Shown here piece by piece: positions 53,852 through 62,246 of a stretch of 64,000 nucleotides of DNA. A model generated the notes under the pieces. That model did no database searches. It was given only the letters and a program-made list of their open reading frames with translations, and was not told the DNA's origin. Positions within the stretch are counted from its first letter, which is position 1; each line of letters starts with the position of its first letter. Source of the DNA: Bog-756 sp963730685 (GTDB lineage Bacteria > Actinomycetota > Acidimicrobiia > Acidimicrobiales > RAAP-2); assembly GCA_963730685.1 (NCBI GenBank), contig CAVSSP010000001.1, positions 806,001 through 870,000 on the forward strand, written 5' to 3'. The position numbers were made by a program, and so were the translations under genes.

Positions 53852-55695
53852 TGCCAGGCGGTGACCAGCAGTGGAGCCCTGTCCGCAGTGCATTTCGATC
53901 CAGTTCGATCAAGAAACAACCGAGGAGTGAATCAAAAGTGAACGCCGATACGTCAGCCATGCCACCGCACGGATCGAACGATTGTCGAAGGCCGGGGACA
54001 TGGAGGAAGGCAGTCGTCTCCGGTCTCGCCACGCTGGTGGTCCTGGTGGCCTTTTCCGGCACCTCATACGCCACCACCACTGCGACGGATCCCATCGCAG
54101 TGCCCCCTTCGACGACCCTCCCAGCCGGAACGAGCACCCCGACTCCGACAACGACCAGCACCCCGCTGCCGACGACGACGAGCACCGCGCCCTCGACGGT
54201 CATCCGGCTGCCGGCGGCCGAGCAGCCCTTCATCACTGCTGCAGGACTCGCCGGCAATGGATCGTCGTTCGCCTCCCCAGCGGTGACGGCCTGGGCCAAC
54301 GACGTCTCGCAACCTCCCTACAACCTCAGCGTGAGCTACACCCCCAGCTCGTCAGGCCAGGGTCGATACGAGTTCACCAACCAGACCGTCGACTTTGCCG
54401 TCAGCGACACCGGTTACGTGAACTCGAGCGTGGGAACGACTCCGCCGTCCTTTCACTTCGACTTCGTTCCGATCACCGCCGCCGGTGTGGCGTTCATGTA
54501 CAACGTCCCCGGTCTGACCAAGACACTGCAGCTGACGAGCTACACGGCCTGCCTGCTGCTGACCGGTCAGATCAAGAACTGGGACGATGCGGCACTCAAG
54601 GCGAGTGGTGCCAACGCGGGCGTCACCCTCCCCAACCTGCCGGTCAAGCCGGTCACCGAAAGTGACCCTGCCGGCACCAACTTCGTGCTCGAGGAGTACT
54701 GCATCGCAGAGCAACCGGCGGTATGGGCCCAGTACGCCAAGAACATGGTCGGATTCCCGCCGCCCAGCGGCGTCACGATTTCCGCCACCACCCCCGGATC
54801 GAACTGGGAGGCGCCGGGCAACGGCTACGACGAGCAGTCGACTTCGGCCGTAGCGTCGAATGTGGCGAACAACGTGGGAGCCATCGGCCCCGTGCAGGAG
54901 AACTACGCCACCGATTCCGGGTTCACGGGTTCCAACCCGGCCCGTAGCGTTGCCGAGGTCCAGAATGCCTCGGGAGACTTCACGACGCCCACGCCGGTGG
55001 ATGTCGCATCCGCATTGGCGTACGCCACGCAGAACCCTGACGGCACTCACAAGCTCGACTTCAGCGGAGCTGGCCCCAACGTCTACAACCCGTCGACCTA
55101 CAGCTATCTGCTCACCCCGACCACGGGCTGGGTACCGGCCAAGGGCGCCACCATGAGCCAGTACGTCGACTATGTGCTCACCCTCGGTCAGCAGAAGGCG
55201 CCGAAGTACGGGTACGCCAGCCTCGGGCTCTCGCTCGAGCAGTACGGCGTCGACCGAATGAAGGCTGATGTGCCCGGAGCTGTCGCTCCGACTGCCGCAG
55301 AGAGTGCTGCCTACGCCTGTGGCGATCTGACCCCGGCCGAGGTTCAGGCGGGGCAGACGACGATCACCTGCGGGGTGACCAACCCGCAAAACGGGACGAC
55401 GACGACTGGTGCGGGCTCAGGCGCGAACGCGGCGTCTAATGCGGCGCTCAAGGGGGGATCGGGCACGACGGCGTCTGGGGCGGGGGCATCGACCTCCGGC
55501 GGGGGCAGCACCGGTTCCGGGGGCGGACAAGGATCAGGCGTCGATCCTTCGGTGTCGCTGTCCGGATCGTCACCGCTGGCGTTCACCGGTGGCGATCCTC
55601 TCCCCCTGGTCCTGGCGGGAGCATTGCTGGTGCTCATCGGCTGGTTCGCTCGTCGGCGCCTGCTCGGTCATCGCGGATCTGAGACCAAACAATGA
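53851..55695 (+). CDS. PstS-like phosphate-binding protein with LAFTG sortase signal
   Basis: A 614-residue exported binding protein whose core (GLAGNGSSFASP, SSSGQGRYEF, VDFAVSDTGY) is closely related to the protein at 16928. A Thr/Pro-rich linker joins the signal helix to the core. The C-terminus is a Gly/Ser spacer, LAFTG (55576-55590), a hydrophobic helix and a basic tail. Binding proteins of Gram-positive cells are normally lipoproteins, so covalent wall anchoring would be unusual for a transporter. ATG 53851 has AAGGGGAG upstream and overlaps pstA; GTG 53938 with GAGGAG is an alternative that trims 29 residues. Confidence 0.87.
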   Translation: MPGGDQQWSPVRSAFRSSSIKKQPRSESKVNADTSAMPPHGSNDCRRPGTWRKAVVSGLATLVVLVAFSGTSYATTTATDPIAVPPSTTLPAGTSTPTPTTTSTPLPTTTSTAPSTVIRLPAAEQPFITAAGLAGNGSSFASPAVTAWANDVSQPPYNLSVSYTPSSSGQGRYEFTNQTVDFAVSDTGYVNSSVGTTPPSFHFDFVPITAAGVAFMYNVPGLTKTLQLTSYTACLLLTGQIKNWDDAALKASGANAGVTLPNLPVKPVTESDPAGTNFVLEEYCIAEQPAVWAQYAKNMVGFPPPSGVTISATTPGSNWEAPGNGYDEQSTSAVASNVANNVGAIGPVQENYATDSGFTGSNPARSVAEVQNASGDFTTPTPVDVASALAYATQNPDGTHKLDFSGAGPNVYNPSTYSYLLTPTTGWVPAKGATMSQYVDYVLTLGQQKAPKYGYASLGLSLEQYGVDRMKADVPGAVAPTAAESAAYACGDLTPAEVQAGQTTITCGVTNPQNGTTTTGAGSGANAASNAALKGGSGTTASGAGASTSGGGSTGSGGGQGSGVDPSVSLSGSSPLAFTGGDPLPLVLAGALLVLIGWFARRRLLGHRGSETKQ

Positions 55696-57287
55696 ATAGT
55701 GGGGTTCACGCTGGACGATGGGCGGTCGCCGTTCGAGTCGCGATGCTGCTGGCGGTGATTTTCGCCGTACTCCAGTGGCCGGCTCGGGCTGGGGCCGATA
55801 CGGACCCGACCACCCTCGTCGGCGAGGGTGGGTCCTTCCTCACCCCGGTGACCGACGTGCTCCTCCGGGCCGACTCCGGCATCGCTCCCTTGCTCCCTTC
55901 CTACAATGATGCCAACCTCGACAACGCGATCGGCGACTTCGTCGGCACCGGCCCCGGAGACTTCGGTGCCGACTTCCTCGTGTCGGAGCGACCGTTGACC
56001 GCCGCCGAGACCGCGACAGCCACGACGGACGGTCGCACGTTTGCCTATGTCCCGTTCGCAGCCACCCCGGTCGCCATCGCCACGCTGGCCGCATGCAATC
56101 CCAGCGGCCTGAACGGCGACTCGTCTGCGGGCGTGTTCTGTCAAGGCATTCCACTCACCGTTCCGCTCGTCGCCGCACTCTTCACCGATGGCCTGACCAG
56201 CCCTTCTATCTCCCCCAACGCCAATCTCTTCCCTCGCCTTCTCGGATGGAGTGATCCGCGTCTCACTCAATCCAACAGCCAGCCCATCCCCGATGTGTCG
56301 GGAATCGGCCAGGCGGTCAGCCTCGAGCCATCGGCTGAGAACACCGCGCTGTTGTCGCTGATCGACAGTGATCCAGCCGCTCGTGAAGAGTTGGACAACG
56401 CGTTGAACAACCCTGGCAGCAATGCCACGACCACCAGCGACACCCCCTCGGAGATCTGGCCGTTCCACGGAAACCACGCGTTCGTCGGCGGCGACGCCGG
56501 TCTGATCGGCAAGGAGCTGACCATCAACGCCCAAACCAATGCGCCGTCGGCACTGCCGACGTGGCTCGGGTTGGGGGCCGACAACGCCGGCACCCATGAT
56601 GCGTTTGCCATCTCCTCGGTATGGACCGGCGCCCCACAGGGGACGCCTTGGGACCTTCCGACGGGTGCCGTCCAGAATGCAAAGCTGGCGTTCGTGTCGC
56701 CGACCGAGCCTGCCGCCGCGGCGAGCGAGGGGGACGCCACGCTCGATCCCACCACCAACCTCGTGACCTTCAACCCCAGTACGACCGACGCGGCGGCCTA
56801 CAACAACTACCTCATGGTGGAGAGCTACCTCGTTGTGCCGACGACGGGGATCTCGGCTGCAAAGGCCACGAAGCTGGCTCAGTACATCCGATTTGTCGTA
56901 GGACCCACCGCACAGTCTGACGAAACCACGCTGGGCTCCGCTCCACCGACCCCGGCGATGGTCACGGCCGACCTGAAGGTGGCGACTCAGCTCGACGCCG
57001 AAGCGGCTGCTGCGTCCAACTCCTCGCAGACCACGGGCAGCTCGACAACGACGACGACCGCCCCGAAGACAACCACCACCACGTCGGCCAGCAGCGCAAC
57101 CACCACGACGACATCGGCACTGGGATCTGTCGACAGTTCGACCGGGGCTGCTGACAGCTCCTCAGGCAACGGGCTGGCTTTCACGGGCACCGCCCACCTG
57201 GGCGCGTGGATCGGCATCGGCGCGGTCCTGATCCTGGCGGGCACGGTGCTGAGGCGACGGCTCAAACGAAGGGAGACGCGACCATGA
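55692..57287 (+). CDS. Second, divergent PstS-like binding protein with LAFTG sortase signal
   Basis: A 531-residue exported protein. The signal ends near ARAGAD. LVGEGGSFLTPV and DFGADFLVSERPL mirror the first loop and the Ser/Asp segment of PstS-type proteins, but similarity to the preceding gene is low. A long Thr/Ser-rich spacer of about 70 residues precedes LAFTG (57174-57188), a helix and RRRLKRRE. It overlaps both the previous gene and pstB by 4 bp. Having two anchored binding proteins between the permease and ATPase genes is a peculiar operon order. Confidence 0.78.
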   Translation: MNSGVHAGRWAVAVRVAMLLAVIFAVLQWPARAGADTDPTTLVGEGGSFLTPVTDVLLRADSGIAPLLPSYNDANLDNAIGDFVGTGPGDFGADFLVSERPLTAAETATATTDGRTFAYVPFAATPVAIATLAACNPSGLNGDSSAGVFCQGIPLTVPLVAALFTDGLTSPSISPNANLFPRLLGWSDPRLTQSNSQPIPDVSGIGQAVSLEPSAENTALLSLIDSDPAAREELDNALNNPGSNATTTSDTPSEIWPFHGNHAFVGGDAGLIGKELTINAQTNAPSALPTWLGLGADNAGTHDAFAISSVWTGAPQGTPWDLPTGAVQNAKLAFVSPTEPAAAASEGDATLDPTTNLVTFNPSTTDAAAYNNYLMVESYLVVPTTGISAAKATKLAQYIRFVVGPTAQSDETTLGSAPPTPAMVTADLKVATQLDAEAAAASNSSQTTGSSTTTTTAPKTTTTTSASSATTTTTSALGSVDSSTGAADSSSGNGLAFTGTAHLGAWIGIGAVLILAGTVLRRRLKRRETRP

Positions 57288-58141
57288 CCACAGTGCAGGC
57301 ACCGGGGAACGGATGGCAACCACAGGCTCCCTACTACGGGACACCTCAACCAGCACAGGATTCCGCAGGCCGGTCCGGCCTCCGGGCTACCAACGTCAGT
57401 GCATGGTTCGGGTCGAACAAGGTCCTGGAGCGGGTCAGCTTGGCGATGGAGCCGGGCAAAGTAACCGCGCTGATCGGTCCGTCGGGATGTGGCAAGTCGA
57501 CCTTTCTCCGCATTCTCAATCGCATGCACGAGCTGATCCCCTCGGCGGCGCTTGCAGGCTCCGTCGAGTTGGACAACGTCAACATCTACGCACCGACCGT
57601 CCAAGTCACCCAGACGAGGCTCAGGATCGGCATGGTCTTCCAGCGGCCCAATCCCTTCCCGTCCATGACCATCGCCCAGAATGTCCTCGCCGGGCTCCGC
57701 CTCTCCGGAACCAAGGTGAGCAACCCTGATGCACTGGTCAAAGACTGCCTCGAGCGAGCCGGGCTGTGGAAGGAGACCCGAAACCGGTTGAACGAAGCCG
57801 GCCTTGCTCTCTCCGGTGGTCAGCAGCAGCGGTTGTGTATCGCCCGTGCACTGGCGGTGCGGCCGAAGGTCCTCTTGATGGACGAGCCCTGCTCGGCCCT
57901 GGACCCCATCTCGACGAGCGTGATCGAGGAGACCATCAGAGAGTTGTGCCATGAACTGACCATCGTGATCGTCACCCACAACATGCAGCAGGCGCAGCGC
58001 GTGTCGGACACCTGCGCACTCTTCCTCGTGGACGGGGAAGGCATGCCGGGCCATATCGTCGAAGCCGGCCCCACCGGTCAGGTCTTCGACAGCCCCCGCG
58101 ATCCCCGGACGTTCGACTACGTCCATGGACGGTTCGGATGA
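57284..58141 (+). CDS. pstB: Phosphate ABC transporter ATPase PstB-like
   Basis: A 285-residue ABC ATPase. GPSGCGKST (Walker A), FQRPNPFPSMTIAQNVLAG (Q-loop with the PstB-typical NPFP), LSGGQQQRLCIARAL (signature), LLMDEPCSALDP (Walker B) and VTHNMQQAQRVSD (H-loop) all match PstB. The first 30 residues are a Pro/Gln-rich extension. AAGGGAG precedes the ATG. It should power PstC and PstA encoded upstream. Confidence 0.95.
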   Translation: MTTVQAPGNGWQPQAPYYGTPQPAQDSAGRSGLRATNVSAWFGSNKVLERVSLAMEPGKVTALIGPSGCGKSTFLRILNRMHELIPSAALAGSVELDNVNIYAPTVQVTQTRLRIGMVFQRPNPFPSMTIAQNVLAGLRLSGTKVSNPDALVKDCLERAGLWKETRNRLNEAGLALSGGQQQRLCIARALAVRPKVLLMDEPCSALDPISTSVIEETIRELCHELTIVIVTHNMQQAQRVSDTCALFLVDGEGMPGHIVEAGPTGQVFDSPRDPRTFDYVHGRFG

Positions 58142-58202
58142 CATCCTGCGGGTTGGCACCCACCTCTCAGAAGCGGCGGTCTCCACGGAGGGGATCTTCA
58201 TC

Positions 58203-60035
58203 GTGACCGATGCAATGTTCGTGCGTCCGGACCCGAGGGTGCCCGCGCGACGTTGGATCGCGGCCGCCCGGTCGTGGAGAACAAAATGGAATGAACGGTG
58301 GCTGGACGCCTCGCAGACGACGCGCACCCGGATTCAGCTGGGCGTACTTCTCGTATCGGTGGCCATTGCCTACAATTACTCGCTCAGCACCCTGCTCCAG
58401 ACGGCCAACCAGCAGACGCCGTTGGCGTACATCAGTCTGGTTCCCGCCATTGCGCTGGCCCTCGCCGCCATCAGATCCAGACCTCTCAAGCCCGAACCAG
58501 CCATCTACGACCGTCAGGTGGACTTCACCGTCGGCGTGCCTCTCATCCTGGCCGCAGTGGCCATGAACGAGCTGCTGCCGGCTCGGATGTCGGCCATGTT
58601 CTGGGTCTATCGGATGGACCTGCTCACGCTGCCGATCTTCGTCGCCGGCGCCGTTGCCATCATCTTCGGATCCAGGGTCCTCTGGCGTCAGAAGCTGGCC
58701 ATATGCTTTCTCTTCCTCGCATGGCCCTATCCCTACCAGAAGTACCTGTTGGGCGTGCTCAACGCATTCACCGACCTGACCCTGATCGGCATGCAGAAGA
58801 TCGCGGTGGCGACGCATCTGGCGAAACCGGCCGGCTCGTTGGACAACACCCTGTTCGTGATCACCCACCACGGTTCGACGTTCGCGCTCAGTGTCGTGTC
58901 GGCCTGCTCCGGGGTCAACGGGGTAGTCGGATTCCTGCTGGTCGGTTCGGCATTTGCCGCCGTCGTACGCGGCCCAATCGTGCGGAAGGTGCTCTGGCTG
59001 GTCGGTGGCATGGCCCTCCTGTGGGCGATCAACCTGGGCCGCATCACCTTCATCTTCTTCGCCGGCAAGGAGTGGGGGGAGAGTGTCGCCATCAACGTCT
59101 TCCATCCCTTCATCGGACTGGTCACGTTCAGCGCGGGTGTGCTGGTGATGATCCTGTTGATCAAGCCGCTCGGCATGAAGATCAAAATCGGAGAGGATCG
59201 CCCGGAGCCACCCGCTGCTCCCAGCGGCCCGATACCCGTCCCGTCGCTGTACGAGTCTGACAACCAACCCCAGAGGGCCCGGGCCGTCCTGGCGGTTCCG
59301 AAGGTGTACATGGCTGTGGTGGCCGTGGTGCTGGCTGCGCTTGTCGTCGGGATCAGCAACGTCGGGCTCCGCACGTACAACCTGGTGGCCGACGTCAGCG
59401 GGCAGGCCAAACTGGCCGCGTACATCAGTGCACCGGTCGCTCCGCAGGGGTGGTTGCCCCAATACGAGACCACCTACAACTGGGCGAAGCCGTTGTTCGG
59501 GGATACCTCGATCTGGAATCGGTACATCATGCGTTCGGAAGGAACCGGTCCTTTGAACACCCAAGTGCCGGTGGTCGCAGACGTAATCAACACCCCGGAC
59601 CTTTCCAGCTTCTCTGCCTACGGCGTCGAGAACTGCTACACGTTCCACGGGTATGTACTCGCCGATGTGGCGCAGGTCTCATTGGCCGGTGGCATCACCG
59701 GCCAGGCGATGTCCTATACCTCCCAGCAGTACGGGAGCTGGTCGATCGTCTACTGGATTGTGCCCGTGAAGATGCCTTCCGGCGCCACCAATTACGAACG
59801 GGTCGTCCTCTACGTCCAGAATGCGGGCCAGGGCGCGGTGGTGCGTGGACTGACCACGGGCGACGCCATCCACAACCTGGGTGGCTCGCTCGACCCTGCG
59901 AGCCGCTCCGATCGGGCACTCATCAACAACCGGACCTTCCTGGTGGCGTTCGCCAAGACCCTGATCGATACGCAGTCCAGTCGAGCTGCACACTTGAAAT
60001 TGGTGGGCAACTCTTCGAATGCCGTAACTTCCTGA
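58203..60035 (+). CDS. Exosortase/archaeosortase family transpeptidase with fused EpsI-like C-terminal domain
   Basis: About 611 residues from GTG 58203, which has GGAGGGG upstream; an ATG at 58125 overlapping pstB gives 636. The N-terminal 370 residues have about eight to nine membrane helices and the three exosortase catalytic residues in order: Cys235 in VVSACSGVNG, Arg280 in INLGRITFIF and His301 in NVFHPFIGL. A Pro-rich linker and one more helix lead to an exported domain with NRYIMRSEG, ENCYTFHGY and WSIVYWIVPV, resembling the EpsI family that accompanies many exosortases. Exosortases cleave and transfer proteins bearing a motif-helix-arginine tail; six such tails with PExP occur in this window. 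Confidence 0.9.
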   Translation: MTDAMFVRPDPRVPARRWIAAARSWRTKWNERWLDASQTTRTRIQLGVLLVSVAIAYNYSLSTLLQTANQQTPLAYISLVPAIALALAAIRSRPLKPEPAIYDRQVDFTVGVPLILAAVAMNELLPARMSAMFWVYRMDLLTLPIFVAGAVAIIFGSRVLWRQKLAICFLFLAWPYPYQKYLLGVLNAFTDLTLIGMQKIAVATHLAKPAGSLDNTLFVITHHGSTFALSVVSACSGVNGVVGFLLVGSAFAAVVRGPIVRKVLWLVGGMALLWAINLGRITFIFFAGKEWGESVAINVFHPFIGLVTFSAGVLVMILLIKPLGMKIKIGEDRPEPPAAPSGPIPVPSLYESDNQPQRARAVLAVPKVYMAVVAVVLAALVVGISNVGLRTYNLVADVSGQAKLAAYISAPVAPQGWLPQYETTYNWAKPLFGDTSIWNRYIMRSEGTGPLNTQVPVVADVINTPDLSSFSAYGVENCYTFHGYVLADVAQVSLAGGITGQAMSYTSQQYGSWSIVYWIVPVKMPSGATNYERVVLYVQNAGQGAVVRGLTTGDAIHNLGGSLDPASRSDRALINNRTFLVAFAKTLIDTQSSRAAHLKLVGNSSNAVTS

Positions 60036-60105
60036 TGCGACGGCGATCGGTCACCGCGTGTTCACTTGAAGTTTGCTTGACCAGCCCCCGCCGGTATCGG
60101 ACGCT

Positions 60106-61629
60106 GTGGACGTGACATCGCATTGGGATCCGAACTCGGCGTCACGTCAGGTTGGTCCGCCGCCGGCACCACCCCCGAGTGCGTGGGATCCGGAAACCGG
60201 GACATACCGACTGGTCGATCCCGGTACCGGGTCGTTCTACGCGGCCGCATCTCCCGCCGTTCCTGTTCCGCCCCCGGTCGAGACCTACTCCGACCCCCGC
60301 ACATATGCGCCCAGTCCGGCCACCAATGGTTGGCCCCAGCATGTTCCGAATGGCAACACGCCAGCCGCCCAGCCGCAGCCTCCTCCGGCGTGGTTGCCCC
60401 AGGGTGTCGGCGGGCCAATGCCCCAACCCGGAACTCAGCAGGTTCCTCAGGGGCCAGTGCCAGCCCAACCGGCGACATGGCCGACTCAGGGTCCGGCACC
60501 CGCCCAACCCGGCGCGTGGCCATCTCAGGTGGCGCCCCCCCAACCCGGCGCGTGGTCTCCTCACCCGGCTCCGCCACCCCAACCTGGAACGTGGGTTCCC
60601 CAGCCCGACAACCAGCCGGTTGACGCCAGACCGCCCTGGGATCACAGCACCTTCGCACCTTCCGCAGCCGTGGAGACAGATGCACAACACGAGACGGCTG
60701 AGCAGTGGGTGCCCGTCGATCCGAGGTCGTATTCGGATCCCGGTGCGCAGAGCCCGGTGTACACCAGCGGGCCTCAACCTTTGCCGATCTCGACCCCTGT
60801 ACTCGTGCACGCCAATGGGACCTCAGTGAGGCCCGGAGCGACCCCGCCAGCACCTGATGCGGACCTGCTCTACGGATTCGGTCAACCCCAACCACTCCCG
60901 ATCACGGCGAATGGGGCTGACGCAGTCCCTCCAGGCTCTCAAAACGGCGCGCCGCCAGGCGTTGAGCATGATCCCGCAAAAGGTGAACTGAAGATCAAAG
61001 AGCGACGCTCCTGGAGAACCTGGCAGCTGCTATCCGCCGTCCTCGTGGCAGCTGTCCTCGGTATGTGGATCAACGGCAGCACGGGGGGGTCGGCCACGGA
61101 TGCCAGTGGTGGCCCGAGCGCGGGAGGCACGCTCCCGCCACCGAGCGGGACCACCGCAACGACAGGTGCCGGGTCTGGGACGAACGCAGGATCCGGATCG
61201 GCGACGAGCACGACGGCTGCGGGAAGTACGAGCACGACGGCCGCCGGTAGTTCGACGGGCACCACCGTGGCCGGTGGGTCCTCCGGGTCGACGGCCACTT
61301 CCGCCCCCGCCACTGTCGGTCCGGCCACGGTGTTGGTTCCCGAGGTCCAGCAGACGGGCAATTGGACCAGTTCCGCGTTCACCATCGCCGGCGGCACGTG
61401 GAACATCGGGTGGGCCTTCCAGTGCGTCCCCGCACCTACGGCGACGCCGTCCTTCCAGATCTTCGTCGTAAAGAACGGCGGCGCGCCCGGATCCACGCCG
61501 GCGGTCACCTCGTCGGTGGCGTCCGGCAACGCCATCACGCCTCTGACCAGCACAGGTGCTCAGCAGGTCATCGTTCAGACGACGGCGGCATGTCGATGGG
61601 CAGTGAAGGTGACCGGCTCAAGCAGCTGA
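60106..61629 (+). CDS. Proline-rich single-pass membrane protein with exported beta domain
   Basis: About 507 residues. The first 310 are extremely rich in Pro, Gln and Ala, with SAWDPETGTYRLVDPGTG near the start and repeated QPGxW units. A basic patch (KIKERRSWRTWQ) and one helix of about 17 residues follow, then a Ser/Thr/Gly-rich spacer and a C-terminal domain of about 110 residues with two cysteines (WAFQCVP, TTAACRWAV). This predicts a cytoplasmic Pro-rich arm and an external domain. It directly follows the exosortase and may interact with it. Start uncertain (TTG 60073, GTG 60106 or GTG 60112). Confidence 0.7.
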   Translation: MDVTSHWDPNSASRQVGPPPAPPPSAWDPETGTYRLVDPGTGSFYAAASPAVPVPPPVETYSDPRTYAPSPATNGWPQHVPNGNTPAAQPQPPPAWLPQGVGGPMPQPGTQQVPQGPVPAQPATWPTQGPAPAQPGAWPSQVAPPQPGAWSPHPAPPPQPGTWVPQPDNQPVDARPPWDHSTFAPSAAVETDAQHETAEQWVPVDPRSYSDPGAQSPVYTSGPQPLPISTPVLVHANGTSVRPGATPPAPDADLLYGFGQPQPLPITANGADAVPPGSQNGAPPGVEHDPAKGELKIKERRSWRTWQLLSAVLVAAVLGMWINGSTGGSATDASGGPSAGGTLPPPSGTTATTGAGSGTNAGSGSATSTTAAGSTSTTAAGSSTGTTVAGGSSGSTATSAPATVGPATVLVPEVQQTGNWTSSAFTIAGGTWNIGWAFQCVPAPTATPSFQIFVVKNGGAPGSTPAVTSSVASGNAITPLTSTGAQQVIVQTTAACRWAVKVTGSSS

Positions 61630-61679
61630 CGCCGGATCGTCCACCCGTAGGCGGACCTCAAGGCTACGACGTTCAATCT

Positions 61680-62051
61680 TCAACTGGCCGTGGGACCACG
61701 GTCCGGTTCTTCAGCTGCGAGTGACGCGTTGAGTGTCTCGAAGTAGTCGTACTTGCGTTTGGTGGCACGGTGAGGCTTCCCGACTGGAGCGACTCGCACC
61801 ATGTAGCGAGACGGCGGCGCCAGCAACTGAGCGGGCGCCGTTTTGTGGAAGGCCACTGCCGAGATCATCTCCTCGAATGCGGACAGAGGAGCTGGCAACG
61901 GAGGGGTGGGTGTCCAGGGCGTTGGCCCTTGCGATCTCTCCGACGGCCGAGCCACCTCGACGGCCAGCCGACCCTCTGCCGCGGAGTAGCTTCGAATATG
62001 TTCTGCGATGGCAAGAATCCGCTGTTCGGGAAATGTCGTCATTGCGTCCAT
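61680..62051 (-). CDS. Small conserved-looking protein of unknown function
   Basis: A 123-residue frame on the opposite strand, beginning MDAMTTFPEQRILAIAEHI and ending with KRKYDYFETLNASLAAEE. The RxYDYFxxLNAxL ending looks like a recurrent actinobacterial motif, and codon choice is plausible, whereas the overlapping rightward frames look random. Function unknown; an ATG three codons later is possible. Confidence 0.5.
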   Translation of the reverse strand: MDAMTTFPEQRILAIAEHIRSYSAAEGRLAVEVARPSERSQGPTPWTPTPPLPAPLSAFEEMISAVAFHKTAPAQLLAPPSRYMVRVAPVGKPHRATKRKYDYFETLNASLAAEEPDRGPTAS

Positions 62052-62246
62052 GTTCGGAGATGCCGCTCGGGTGTCGGCAACCCGTGGCAGGTATCAGTAA
62101 ACCAGTCCTATATGAACGTCGAATGAACCACGGTGCCAGCCAGATGACCCTTCATTGAATTCTGGGTGAACTCCCTGTTCAGGGCCGAATCGTGCTGTTT
62201 GAGCAGCAACGGTGGATGGTACTGTTCGGCCGTGAGGACCTCGGTG

